Origin: Mesostigma viride
Lineage: Eukaryota; Streptophyta; Mesostigmatophyceae; Mesostigmatales; Mesostigmataceae
NCBI GenBank assembly: GCA_009746045.1
Contig: RPFO01000231.1
Location: 2,306,900-2,370,899, forward strand
Length of the DNA: 64,000 nucleotides
Reading direction: 5' to 3'
Shown here: positions 8,969-19,533 of the stretch, one piece after another
How the letters are laid out: the number at the start of each line of letters is the position of its first letter
Numbering within the stretch: position 1 is the first letter of the stretch
Program-made: the position numbers and the translations under genes
The notes under the pieces: model-generated
What the model was told of the DNA's origin: nothing
What the model saw: only the letters and a program-made list of their open reading frames with translations
Databases searched by the model: none

Positions 8969-11900
8969 CCTACTTCTGGCCATCTGCCTGTGCACAAACT
9001 GCACCATCCCCATGGAGTCTGTTTTGAGAAGAGTGGTAACCTGAAGTGGCCAAGGAGTGTTAGAAGTCATCTGATGAAGCAACTCCTTCAGATAAAGGCT
9101 TGTGTGAATGCCTTCACAAATAGCCCTGCATTCTGCCACATCACTACTGACAGCCACCCGTTTGTGCAGGCGACTGAACCAGCTCACCAAACTCCCCAGG
9201 CCTTCCTGTCTGAGCACAAAGAGCCCTGCAGCCCTGCCCCTGACCTTGGAGACCTGCCTGCTGTCCATTGAGCTATCCACATACAGCTCCATGCAAATGG
9301 GTTGTGATAAATCCACTGCAGACAACAGAATGCCAGACGAAGCCCTGACCTGATCAGCCACCTTGGCAGACCCTAGCTCTGTCAGCATGTCATCAGGCAA
9401 CCTGGCTATGACCATAAGGTCTGGCCTGGAAATGCCTGCCACCCAAGCAGCCATGCCCCTCACCATGGGACACAGTGCCTGTGTGATGACTGGAGGAAGC
9501 TTGCTAATGAGGGTCTCTTGATAATCGTTGCCCCCCACCAGCAGCATACGCCACTCCCCCCCTTCTTCACCAGTGTGGCCTCCATGCCCACAAACAGGAG
9601 AGGCTCATTCTCCACCTGCCATTGCTCCCTACCCAGAGGAAACTTGGACTTAATGATGGAGATCAGCTCCTTAAGCCACGACGTGGGAGCTATCAGATGT
9701 AGGTCATCCCCGTGCAGCGAAGCATACACTGGTAGGCCTTCCCATTGCCCCAGAAACAGACAGGGGTCTACAGGAGAAACCTTCAAGTTGCAATGCTCCT
9801 TCAGGAAACGGTTGAGAGTCTCCCTCCAGATTATTGGACTTGACCTCAGGCCCTCCAGGCCCTTGAGGATTTTAAGGAACTCAGTGTGAATGTCCCTTTT
9901 CCATACAGCAGGCACCCTGACATAGAAAGGCGTCTTGCCCTCCCACTTTTCCTGTGCCACATCTGCATCCCCCTCCAGAAATGCCCTCTTGAAGTCTACC
10001 ACCACTGAGCCATAGTCCAAGCCCTTGTTGAGAAGGCCTAGAAATACACACAGCAGCAGCCTCCAAGTGTCATGCAGCATGCCAGGGGTATACAACTCCT
10101 CAGCGGTGCACTCACCAGTACCCTTGAACTCATTCAGTACTGGCCTGACGTGTGGTACCTTGACCCCGTCCACCTCCTTCATCTTGATGACAAACTTGAG
10201 CTTGAGTAGACGTCGTGCAGGAGGCAGGTCATTGACAGGTTCCACGCATTTCTTGGAGATCCAGTCCTCCCCAGATTTAATCAGACCCAGTGTGACCTGG
10301 GGACACATAATGGGAGAGGACATGAGCTTCACCAGGCCTTGGTAGTTTATAGGGCTGTGTCCAGCAAGTGAGTGAGGACCAATGCCCAAACTGCTTGGAT
10401 GACTAGCAGCTGGCAATATGAGGTCATCAACCAAGGGCTCCTGCCCCTGGCACACTTGCACACGCTTAACCGTCCTGGTTACTGCACGTGATAGGTGAGT
10501 GGTCCTGAAATTAATCAGTGGGACCTGACCAGCCCCTTCCTTAGTCAGGAGAGAGGACGTGATCACTACCCCATCCTGGCATAGGAAATTCTGCCCCAGA
10601 AGAGCAGGTCCCTGATAGCCCTCCAAGACACAAAAAGCAGTGTCCTGTCCAAGGATAGGAATGGATACCTCACCCAGTACCTTCACGTGTACCCCGCCAC
10701 TGAAGTCAGACACAAACTGATAGCTGGGTTCAGTCATGCTGTACCCTGCTGCAGCTCTGGTCCCAATGATGGAAACCTGAGAATTAGTGTCTACCTCTAA
10801 GGCAGTGTCCAGCCCCAGATTGCCATGCCACCTGAGCTTGGCTACCTTGGGCTGCTTCTTGGCCCTTTGCAGAGCCCCAATTAATCCAGCCAAACTTGTC
10901 CCCCTGGGCTTGGTTAGAGCCTTGGGCTTGACAGTTGACTCCCCAGCTGTTGACCTTGCAGCCTGTTCAACAGGTACCTCTGCAACCTGGCCAGGGCTGA
11001 CAGATTCCCCTGCAACAGATGTGGTCGTTGCATCAGTGATGTCACTTGGGACCTGAAAATCCTGCAGGTCCTGTGAGCCTTGTGCCTGACTGCCCTCATT
11101 CATCAGGTTAGGCTTGACATATGACCAACTCAGCCGGTGCACATGCTTTGGTTCGTCCTCCATGCTGACCAAGCATGCGTGGCTAGCTTCATCAACCTGG
11201 GTAACCACCCCAGGACTCCAGCTACCACGTTTGCCATAAAGGCTAGGTTCCTTCCAAGCTAGGACCTTCTGACCCACTTGTGGCTCCAGCATCTTCCAAC
11301 CCCGGTCCTTCTCCCTCAGCTTGGCAAAGGTGACATGTGCAGCATGTTTCCAGCCCTCCAGCACATGTGGTGGGCACAGGCCATGATATAGACCCATTGG
11401 GCTGACAGCAACTCCATCATAGTAGAAGTTAACCCTGCTGTTCAGCTGCTGCTCCACGTTCCTCAGCCATGCACTCCTGACAAGTGCAGGTGCAGATAAG
11501 GGTACCCAGTCTTCAGAGATAATCAATTTCTTGACCTCCTGGATTGCCCTCTCTATAGCACCCTGCTGCCCATGAGCCTCCCTAGGTGTAACCAGCAACT
11601 CAGGAAGGGTGGGATCACCCTTGAGATGCTGAAACTGCATGTCCACCTGGATCCTTGTGGTAGGAAACTTGGCTCTTACATTCTGCAGGGCAGCCAGCAA
11701 GTACCTGTTCTTCATAGAAGGTAAATGCTCCAGCACCTTGTATTTTGTGTACCTGTCCACGCACACCAACAGTTGCATGCCCCTGATGTGTTGGATATCA
11801 CACTGCAGATCACCAATGCTCTGAGGTATAGCTTTGGCATGTGATTTCCTGGGCTTGTTGGAGGACAACTGGCACTTACACCGTGAGGCAGCTTGCTGAC

Positions 11901-12429
11901 ACGCCTTAAGAAGGGGTGCCCTGCCCATACGGAAGGCAAAGTTGTTTGACAGAGAAGTGGCATGCCCAAACATGTTGTGGATTCGGGCACCCAACTCCTG
12001 GTACACAGAGGAAGCAGTCCCTGGCACAGTCAGGACTGTGCTGTCAGGTTGTCCAGCATCACCATGCTGTCTTCCATCCTGTTCTGACTCAGAGTCTGAG
12101 TCACCCTGCTCATGCCCAACACCTGGACCGCCAGCAGGGACCACATGCATACCACCAGAGGCCTTCACACCCCTCTGTGGTTGTACATTGGTTTCTCTCA
12201 AAATGAGAGGTCCACCCTCGTGCCCAGCACAAGGATGCATGGGGTCAGACATTCTTACAGCTGCACCAGCTGTCAAGGACGTCTTCATAGGAACCTGTAC
12301 CTCTCCAGGTGACCTGGGGCCACCATGAACCTGGAGATCACCCTCTTGTTGCCCAGATATAAAATCTGCATTGGAGCACCTGGCCTCCCCCTTGGGTGAA
12401 TTAAGGTGTGTAGGGGTTGCCTCAGACAG
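8969..12429 (-). pseudogene. pol: pol of element C: integrase - protease - reverse transcriptase - RNase H
   Basis: Reading 12429 to 8969, a Ser/Asp/Gln-rich linker is followed by integrase (zinc-finger start IHNMFGH; core D in CDIQHIRG, D in QVDMQF, E in REAHGQQGAIER) and an SH3-like tail (WSPGVVTQV...HRLSW). A retropepsin-like domain follows with EVDTNSQVSII (DTNS at 10791-10780) and GPALLGQNFL. Reverse transcriptase has VVDFKRAFLEGD (about 10000-9970) and SLHGDDLHL (about 9720-9700). RNase H has LYVDSSMDSR and TDSMGMVQFVHRQ. The frame is open over about 940 codons except for one missing G in a G run near 9556. It is then cut by element A. No D-S/T-G motif precedes integrase, so the domain after integrase is the only protease candidate. 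Confidence 0.9.
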
Positions 12430-12432
12430 TCA
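12430..12432 (-). promoter_or_regulatory. In-frame UGA between gag and pol of element C
   Basis: The minus strand reads GAG CAG TGA CTG TCT. Codons continue without another stop for about 48 codons to the pol methionine at 12288 and on into integrase. Gag and pol are in exactly the same frame, as in elements A and B. This is a candidate leaky stop that would set the Gag to Gag-Pol ratio. Confidence 0.6.
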
Positions 12433-13534
12433 CTGCTCCTTGTTGTCTTCTTGCTGACTGCCCTTTGAAGGCTGGCCTGCCTGGGACTTGTTGTTGTTCT
12501 TGTTGTTGTTTTTCTTGTTGCTGCCCTGGCCCTGGGTCTTCTTGAAGCTGGGACACTCCTTCTTGATGTGCCCCCACCCCTTGCACAGGTAGCACTGGAT
12601 CTTTGACTTGCCCTGGCCTCCTCCCCCGTTGTCAGGCGCGTTACCCTGCCTGGGCTTACCACCCACCCTCCTGAACACCGACTTGGCATGTGATTGCCCG
12701 TCAGGGTCGGGTGAATGGTTGGCCTTCCGCTTGTTGTGGTTGCCCCCACGTCCTCCTTGGCTTCTGTCAGCCTCAGACGTCTTGGAGCCCCCCTGGGCAC
12801 GCCCACCTGCGTGGGTAGCCTTCACAGCTGGCATTCCACCCTCAAACAGCTCCTCTGCCTCGAGTGCTTGTTTGATTATGACCTTGTAGGCCTTGAGGGT
12901 AGAGTGTGGGGCACACATGACCTTTAAAGAGCCACGTGTTGCCTTGTCCAGCCCAGAAACCTTGAGCCAGTTTGTCAGGGCTATGCTGTCAGCGACATTG
13001 AAGCCGTGAGCCCTGCCCTCCTCAACCATTTTACAATAGTTGAGGAAGTTCTGGATAGGTCTCCCTTACCTCCCACCCTTGGTATTTATCCTGCCAATGG
13101 ATCCCCACTTTCTTCCGTTGATCCTCTAGCAGCTCCCTCAGCTCTGCCACGTAGACTGCCCAGGCCTTGTTGGCCTTCTTGCACTCTCTAGTGAGGTCTT
13201 TAATCTGATCTGTGCACTTGCCAAAAGTCTGGCTGCCTATCCAGATCTGATAATAGTTTGTACCACCGTACAAGCTTGGAAACCCCTCTAGTCCTTCCAC
13301 AAACTCCTCTGCCTGCTTTGGCTTTGAGTCTGAAGTGACAGGTTGCAGCTGATTAACAATAAGGAGACCCTGTGTGGTGAGATCATATCCAGAGACAGCA
13401 TGTGTATTATTATTAATAGGCACATTGGTAATCTCGCCGGTAACCCCCACGTCATCTACGTGAGCGGTCCCGCTACCAGCACCCCCATTATTATTCCCAC
13501 TGGCTAGGCCCTTGCTACGGCGTCCCTCAGCCAT
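12430..13534 (-). pseudogene. gag: gag of element C with zinc knuckle (one frameshift)
   Basis: The ATG at 13534 gives MAEGRRSKGLASGNNNGG. The frame shifts by one base around 13050, then runs to the TGA at 12432-12430. The second half is Lys/Asn/Gln/Gly-rich and has the CCHC knuckle CYLCKGWGHIKKEC (about 12604-12560). It corresponds to the Gag of A/B: both share the 'HGFN..D' region upstream of the basic tail. The stop is in the pol frame. An in-frame TAG shortly upstream supports the ATG at 13534 as the start. Confidence 0.82.
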
Positions 13535-13656
13535 GGTAAACTACACTAGCTGTGTATGGCCCTGAGCTAAGCAGCTGGAAAACAAAAGACAGGTAGATAT
13601 GTACAATCTGTCAAAAAGCCGCCTGCCCCGGTGCCGACCGCGCCACCATGCCGAAT
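13535..13656 (-). other. ORF0-gag spacer of element C with a strong 3' splice site
   Basis: On the minus strand the spacer contains CTTTTGTTTTCCAG, a pyrimidine-rich acceptor ending at 13575, about 40 bases before the gag ATG. Use of this site with a donor upstream would make gag the first ORF of a spliced mRNA. No single donor is obvious. This parallels the candidate ORF0/gag intron of element A. Confidence 0.4.
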
Positions 13657-14442
13657 TCAGTCGAGACCACGAAAATCGCAGTAGTCGTAGTCGTAAATTG
13701 GATCGTTGGCGACAGGCGCAGGCGCCTCCTGGCCTTGCCCAACCTCAATCGTCACCGGAGTTTCGATGACGATGGGGTCCAACCGACGTCCCGTCACCGG
13801 ATCAATGCGGCGACGACGGCGGCGGGTGACGATGCGGAGCGGGTTGGTAAGAATCGTTAGAAAATCCCACCCGTCCGGCGCCCACTCTCGCAATGCAGAC
13901 AAGAACGCGACAAGATTGAGCAGCAATTGCCGCTCACGCGTCCGGAAGCCTCGCGACAGCAACTGCAGAATCGCAAGGTCTTGAAACAGGTTGGTCGTAA
14001 TCGTCGGAATGACGCCCGAACGAACCGACAGCCAGTTAGCGAGATTGCGCTGGTAACCTGTAAGCGATGAAACCGCGTTGTCGATCTCCTCAGAGACCTC
14101 GGCAACCGCGCTGGGCGCTTGCAACCCCGCCCGGGTATGGACCTCGAAGTCCGCGAGCAAAGCTCGAATGGAATCAAGGTAATCGCGAAACCCCGAAACA
14201 ATCGAAGGTTGCGGAGGCGGGGGCGGCAGTCGTAGGTTTTGCAGCAGTGCCTGCTGCTGAGCGCGTAGCTCCGCACTGGACGCTACCGCCTGGTCAACAA
14301 CACGCTGCCACGCCGGATTAAGAACCGGACGATCTTCACGAACAGGAGTCGTCGAAGGACCAGCCGGAGATTCGGCGATGTCCGCTGGACTGCCCAAAAT
14401 TTCAGAATCCCTCGGAATGCGGAACTCCATCGAGTCCGGCAT
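13657..14442 (-). CDS. ORF0 of element C, extra protein upstream of gag (261 aa)
   Basis: The ATG at 14442 lies 17 bases inside the inferred LTR boundary and is the first ATG of the transcript. The protein begins MPDSMEFRIPRDSE. It has a proline run (LPPPPPQPS), a long helical, leucine-rich middle, a basic tract VTRRRRRRID that could be a nuclear localisation or RNA-binding signal, and an acidic/tyrosine-rich end. The frame is fully open. It is placed as in element A but shows little direct similarity to that ORF0. No known family was recognised. Confidence 0.75.
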   Translation of the reverse strand: MPDSMEFRIPRDSEILGSPADIAESPAGPSTTPVREDRPVLNPAWQRVVDQAVASSAELRAQQQALLQNLRLPPPPPQPSIVSGFRDYLDSIRALLADFEVHTRAGLQAPSAVAEVSEEIDNAVSSLTGYQRNLANWLSVRSGVIPTITTNLFQDLAILQLLSRGFRTRERQLLLNLVAFLSALREWAPDGWDFLTILTNPLRIVTRRRRRRIDPVTGRRLDPIVIETPVTIEVGQGQEAPAPVANDPIYDYDYCDFRGLD

Positions 14443-14458
14443 TTTTCTTGGTACGAAG

Positions 14459-15085
14459 ATTGTAATACGAGTTGAATGAGAGTTTACCACCGAGGGAATC
14501 CATGGCTCTTGCAGGAAAGTTGCCTTTATTATAATGAGCAAACACAGACGTAAGTCACGTCAAGTCCGAGACTGCACGTAGCACAGACGACAGGGTCGTT
14601 ATGCCAAGAGAGCGTGCACGCAAGAGCTAGCGCCCCAGTGTGACCAAGTCACTCATATAGCTTGCTAGGGACGCGTCCAAGTATTCAGCTGCACTGTCAC
14701 AGCTGAACTGTCAATCAATTGATTACACAGACTCTGGCACGCCTTTGGCGCGCAGATCTATCAATTGTCCATACGGCTAGTCCTGTGGACCTATCCGTAC
14801 ACTAGTCAGCATCAATTGTCTCATAGGTCCTGGCGCGCTACAGTGCGCCTACCTATCAATTGACCATCAAGTCCTGTACAAGTCCTGTCAACGTCCTGCG
14901 GACTATCAAAGTGACACTTGTACATCCTGTGTCCGTACGCGCCCACAGTGGCGCGCCGGGTACTGTCGGCACAGCCTAGGAAACGTCATAACTTTTACGT
15001 TCCTTAACCAAATGAGGCGTTCAAGGTGCCGTTGGAAAGAGCGTAACAATCTCTATCCATCTAACGTAAATCCTTTACGTTAACT
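14459..15085 (-). repeat. 5' LTR of element C
   Basis: The 627-bp inferred LTR begins AGTTAACG at 15085 and ends ATTACAAT at 14459 (minus strand). The outer end was fixed by alignment by eye to the LTR start of element A. The inner end was set where both elements read AAT just before the ORF0 leader. It is rich in short inverted motifs around CAATTG and GGCGCG. The second LTR is outside the window, so the ends are not confirmed. Confidence 0.62.
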
Positions 15086-16028
15086 GAATGAAAGAGTGCG
15101 GGTAGGGTGATGCGCCATGCCTCCTAAGTACACAGATCAACATGCCTAGGATCAGTGGCTCTCTCCCTACTTGGTGAAAACTGGAGGCAGAAAACGTAAA
15201 ACTCGCTGCGCTGTTAGCGTATGGTTGGGATACCGGAGGGAAGGGGGGTGGATGGACAACATGAGGCGAATGCCATGCGTGAGGAAGCCAGTAAGAAAAT
15301 TAATTGTGCGAGAAGGCCTTGGCGAGTAGTAGCAGGCAGCTCAAGCTGCATGATGATGGCAGCCAGAGCCCGAGAGCCGAGAAAGCTTGCAGTGACTGGC
15401 CGAAACATACAATTATTTGGTATTGTTTCTGTGCTTGACAGTCTGGCCAGTGTATTGGGCGGTGTGCAATCAAGCACAGAAATGGAAGACGTTCGCCCCC
15501 CATTCATGTGTGCTGGGTTCCCTTGTAATGTGGGAACGGGGCCTGGAGCCACACACAAATGGGACGCATTCTCTTCTCATGTGCGTGTGTGTGCCTTGAG
15601 CTGCAGCCAGCGGGTGCATGCGCGGTGGTGTGACCCGTGTCCGCGGGGTTGCCTATGACACGTAGTATTTGACGGGCAGCATTAACAAGAGCCATCTAAG
15701 GCTTTGGCTTGAGGTTCAGGAGCGAACCCATGCCGTGCAAAGCTGGGATCATTGTCAGCCTCACCTGACCTGTCCACGCCCGCGATAAGAAGTATGTCAT
15801 CATTGTAATCTATGACTGGAAATCGACCCCTTATAATTCCCTCCTTTTTCATCGGCAGCACGGCTTCTCACTTCAAATCCCATCTCCTCCCATCATCAAG
15901 CCAGCCCCCAGGTGCAGCGCAGCCAATTGTGGGGGGCGCACGCCCCCAAACGCCGCGGCGTCCAATGGGCCGCCACAGGTCACCTGCCATGGATCCGACC
16001 CTGCCAAAACGTTGCATGGTGTGCCCAC
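15086..16028. other. Non-coding stretch between element C and the lectin gene exons
   Basis: No gene was recognised here. The few open frames show no domain and no credible splice-bounded cysteine module. Because the last visible lectin-gene exon (16029-16088) ends at a donor, this stretch is probably intron and element C may sit inside that intron. Confidence 0.5.
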
Positions 16029-16088
16029 CTAGACATTTGTTGCCATCGCAGACGGTGCCGGCCGGGCAGCTGCCGTACTTGTCACACA
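16029..16088 (-). CDS. Lectin gene exon 18: four-cysteine module
   Basis: This 60-bp exon has acceptor GCGCAG and donor GTGGGC. It encodes a C-x5-C-x5-C-x4-C module (CDKYGSC, CPAGTVC, CDGNKC) ending L-G. The spacing resembles one half of a Dickkopf/EB-type knot. It follows the CTLD exon 17815-18228 and joins it in phase 1. It is the last exon seen on this side. Confidence 0.75.
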   Translation of the reverse strand, partial: CVTSTAAARPAPSAMATNV

Positions 16089-16142
16089 CTGCGCGGGGAG
16101 GGGAGGCAGAGAGGCATGGAAACAAAAACATACATTCAGCTA

Positions 16143-16334
16143 GTCATTTATATTCAACTGTAATAGTCATGTCATCAAACAATGGATACGTGGATGTCTT
16201 GACGAGGTCATTTATATTCAACTGTATTAGTCATGTCATCAAACAATCGATACGTGGATGTCTTGAGGAGGTAATTTATATTCAACTGTATTAGTCATGT
16301 CATCAAACAATGGATACGTGGATGTCTTGAGGAG
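16143..16334. repeat. Tandem repeat, 3 x 64 bp
   Basis: Three near-identical 64-bp units start at 16143, 16207 and 16271 (GTCATTTATATTCAACTG...). They differ at only a few bases. They are intronic with respect to the lectin gene. Confidence 0.92.
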
Positions 16335-16379
16335 GAACCGATGGGTGTTACCGGTGGACAGCACAAACAACATTTTCCA

Positions 16380-17400
16380 GCCATAGAGCACCATACGGCC
16401 TAGGGCCTAGGGCGTCGGGCGTAGGCCGTGGGGAGTAGGCCTAGGGCCTAGGGCAAGGGCAAGATAAGAACAGTTGGCGCACACAGGCGAGTCATGAGGA
16501 AGACATTACAGTTGACGTGAGCTATAGCCAGCACGGACAACAAGTCCCATGCAACTGCCCCTGCACACACTTCAATAACAAGTAACGCGAGGTTGCTGCA
16601 AGACGGGCAGAACGTGACATCAGCTGCAGGCGCACGGTTCCCTCATGGATGTCTCCCGTTGCCAGCATTATCTTGTGAAACATAGATGCATACATACATA
16701 GTGCCATAGATACATCGTGTGTGACTGGGGGGGGGGGCTCCGTGACTGTGGGGGGTGCCCCCTCTGTATGCACGCTTCCCATACCCACGCTGTCATGCAC
16801 GACTACATACGTGCACAGCGCGTCGTGCGAGCAGCACAGCCATGCATCCAACCGGATAACTTGTGACGCCTTTGGGGGGGCCTGCTTGCTGGCAAATGAG
16901 GTCCTTGCCCACAGGTAGCCGCGGCCCTACCCAGAGTTACTGACAGCTAAGCCGCATTTATGGGTGGACATCCCCCAGCAGGGGCAGATGAATAATCAAT
17001 GAATGGCTGTACAAGGTGTGCAGATGGCATTGAAAAGTGACACGCAGGCTACCCCCGTGAGAGTGGAGGGGTTCGATGGCTGGATGCGACGCCCCTTTGG
17101 CCCAGGAAGAATACTCAGCACGCGGGCGAATCTTATGGTGGCTCATGCGGGGCTGAATTACGCTGCCTCGCGTGCAAACAAGAGACGTTCTGCGCGTGCT
17201 CCCAACAGCTGGCCTCGCGTTCCCGATCTGCTGCTTTCCTGATGAATGCGAGACGTGGTTGCCTACTCTCCTTGGCAGCTGGCCATGCATGGAAGCTGTG
17301 GTATTCGAAGTGTTTTCTCTCGGCACCTTGCGGCCTACGCCTGTGCCTGAACTTGGGCAAATACTCTGCCAAAAAACCCATGGGAGAGTACTTTTGATCA
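16380..17400. other. Intron sequence, no exon recognised
   Basis: Near 16396-16455 there are short GGCCTAGGGC repeats. Poly-G runs lie at 16728-16738 and near 16873. The open frames here show no domain or plausible splice-bounded module. Confidence 0.4.
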
Positions 17401-17701
17401 GATCAGTTCAGTTCAGTTCAGTTCAGTTCAGTTCAGTTCAGTTCAGTTCAGTTCAGTTCGGCTCAGTTCAGTTCAGTTCAGTTCAGTTCAGTTCAGTTCA
17501 GTTCAGTTCAGTTCAGTTCAGTTCAGTTCAGTTCAGTTCAGTTCAGTTCAGTTCAGTTCAGTTCAGTTCAGTTCGGCTCAGTTCAGTTCAGTTCAGTTCA
17601 GTTCAGTTCAGTTCGGCTCAGTTCGGCTCAGTTCAGTTCAGTTCAATTCAGTTCAGTTCAGTTCAGTTCAGTTCGGCTCAGTTCAGTTCAGTTCAGTTCA
17701 G
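17401..17701. repeat. Pentanucleotide microsatellite (CAGTT)n with CGGCT variants
   Basis: About 300 bases of the repeated pentamer GTTCA, punctuated by a recurrent CGGCT substitution unit (first at 17459). It lies about 110 bases beyond the 5' splice site of the CTLD exon 17815-18228, inside the intron. Confidence 0.97.
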
Positions 17702-17814
17702 TGGCTAACATGGCACATTTATCTGGGAAACACACCGAACAATGCTGCCACCACGGGGCTTTCATTCAGGAACTGTGGAGGCCACGCAAGGTGAGATGTG
17801 CCGTGCTTGCTTAC

Positions 17815-18228
17815 ATGGGGTGATCTGGCACACGCCACCAATGACGCTGGTGCCATCGCTCATATGCCAGTAGCCAGAACTGTCCATGTACACCACGTCG
17901 TTCAAACCGGAGTTCTGAGGCTCGCCATTGGCCCAGTTGAGGTAAATGGGCCATGTGTGGTCATGCCAGAGGAGCAGCGTCTCGTTGTTTGCGTCGTTGA
18001 GGCCTATGTAGCAGCTCCCCCCGTTGCACTCAACCCGCACGGCCGTGTTCGCGTCGCTGCTGGTGATCTTCGCCAGGTGTCCTGCATTACTGCCCCCAGG
18101 GTAGCCCGAAGGCCACATGGATTCACAGTCCGCTCGCTGACTGGCCTCGATGGCCGATCCAGGTCTTGCTTTCAGGCATCCCGCCGCCGGATAGAAGAGC
18201 CAGCCGGGCGGGCAGTTGTTGGTCAGCA
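17815..18228 (-). CDS. Lectin gene exon 17: C-type lectin domain
   Basis: This 414-bp exon (138 codons, phase 1-1) has acceptor CTGCAG and donor GTAAGC. It encodes a full CTLD: NNCPPGW start, LKA strand, CESMWPSGYPGG, HLAKITSS, CYIGLND (replaces WIGL), LNWANGEPQNSG with an EPQ-type long-loop motif, WHMSDG and the last cysteine in GGVCQI. EPQ rather than EPN or QPD leaves sugar preference and calcium binding uncertain. No stop or frameshift is present. It splices to the 4C exon 16029-16088. Confidence 0.9.
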
Positions 18229-18583
18229 CTGCAGGCGGCAACATCCATGTGCACAGGCACGGCCAGGTGTCAGACACAGCAATGGTGCCGTGCACGGTAT
18301 CGTCAATACCTGATATGTACAATGGGGGGGGGGGGGTTGACCAACAGACGTGTTGCAGGGCTATGATGCCGTGCGTTACAATCACTATCTGATATATAAG
18401 ACACGGCATAGTGCAAGGTATAATCATCACCTAATATATAAAACACAGCATAATAGTGCACAACAGGAATCTGCACAGGTTTTGGCAAACATCTACCGCG
18501 TGAGGACTGGCGTTCATGGCCACCGTATAGACCGTTGGAGAGCATAGACACATTTTATTGTGTACTAGTACATAGTCATGTTA

Positions 18584-18685
<102 letters not shown>

Positions 18686-19470
18686 ACACGAGGCCACCGT
18701 AGACAAGAGCATATACATGTTATACACAGGTAGAGAGTCATGTGATAGTTCTAGACACGTGGACACAGTAGGCAATATCCGACACCTCGTCGGCAGCGAA
18801 AGTACTTCCTACTGAGCAAACTGCCCATCACAACCACACAGGTTTCGAAACACAACAGCTCACATGCAAACCCGACAATGCACTATGATGTTCTCCTCTG
18901 GGTCACAAAACACGGACATGAAGCCGTACCCTGGCCGTCTGAAACTCTTGATGTTGAACATCGATACTGACATCATGGAAGATAGGTACGGATTACAAGG
19001 ATCGTTATTATTGAACATCAAAGGAAGACGCAAACTGCAAGCATGGAATATATAGAACAGCTGTTGCTGCACCTTGTGCAACAAGGGCGGGGCCTCCCAG
19101 CCGATGTGTCTGTGCATTGGTCTCCAGGTGGAACCCAACGCCATGCAGCAAGTGACACAAACCTTGGGGGAGGGGATTTGTTGAGCTAGCTCACATGAAT
19201 AGTGCGTGACAACCTGAGCGACCTGGTACAGTAATGCGACACGGTCATTATTACATAGCGTGCATTCATACACTCGTCATGCTACAGGAGGGCTGACTTG
19301 ACCCAGGTGTGCTGCGTCAGCCCAGGTGTGTGGCCCTGGTGAATGCCATCACGTCAGGCTTCTCTTCTGGCGTGCGCGCACTTGCGCACATTACGGTGGC
19401 ATACATGCATACATGCATGCCGCTACCCACACGCACTAACGTACTAAATGTCAGCTCCACTGGGACGTAC

Positions 19471-19533
19471 CCACGCAAAAGCCGGAAACGCAGATCTCGT
19501 TGGCCCCTGCGCAGTCGAAGCTATTACGGCAGT
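19471..19533 (-). CDS. Lectin gene exon 16: four-cysteine module
   Basis: This 63-bp exon has acceptor ATGCAG and donor GTACGT. The module is C-x5-C-x6-C-x4-C (CRNSFDC, CAGANEIC, CVSGFC), ending V-G. It is a close relative of the exon at 24903-24962 (shared CRNS start, EIC and GTACGT donor), which occupies the same position in the preceding CTLD-4C-4C unit. Confidence 0.82.

Larger units (their letters stand above)
8969..15085 (-). mobile_element. Copia-type LTR retrotransposon C (5' part; continues at 577-1 and beyond)
   Basis: This is a minus-strand element related to A/B, with the order 5' LTR (15085-14459), ORF0, gag, UGA, pol. Its pol is cut at 8969 by element A and resumes at 577. The outer LTR end at 15085 (AGTTAACG on the minus strand) was placed by similarity to the LTR start of A: the AGTTA start, TAGATGGAT, TTTCCAACG and AAGTTAT are shared in order. 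The expected target duplication would be GAATG (15086-15090), but its partner lies outside the window. The single-base break in a G run near 9556 and the gag break near 13050 are the only frame defects seen besides the nested insertion. Confidence 0.88.

Noticed and set aside
18860-19273. 137-aa open frame on the minus strand between lectin exons 16 and 17
   Set aside because: No splice sites in phase 1 and no cysteine-module or CTLD pattern.
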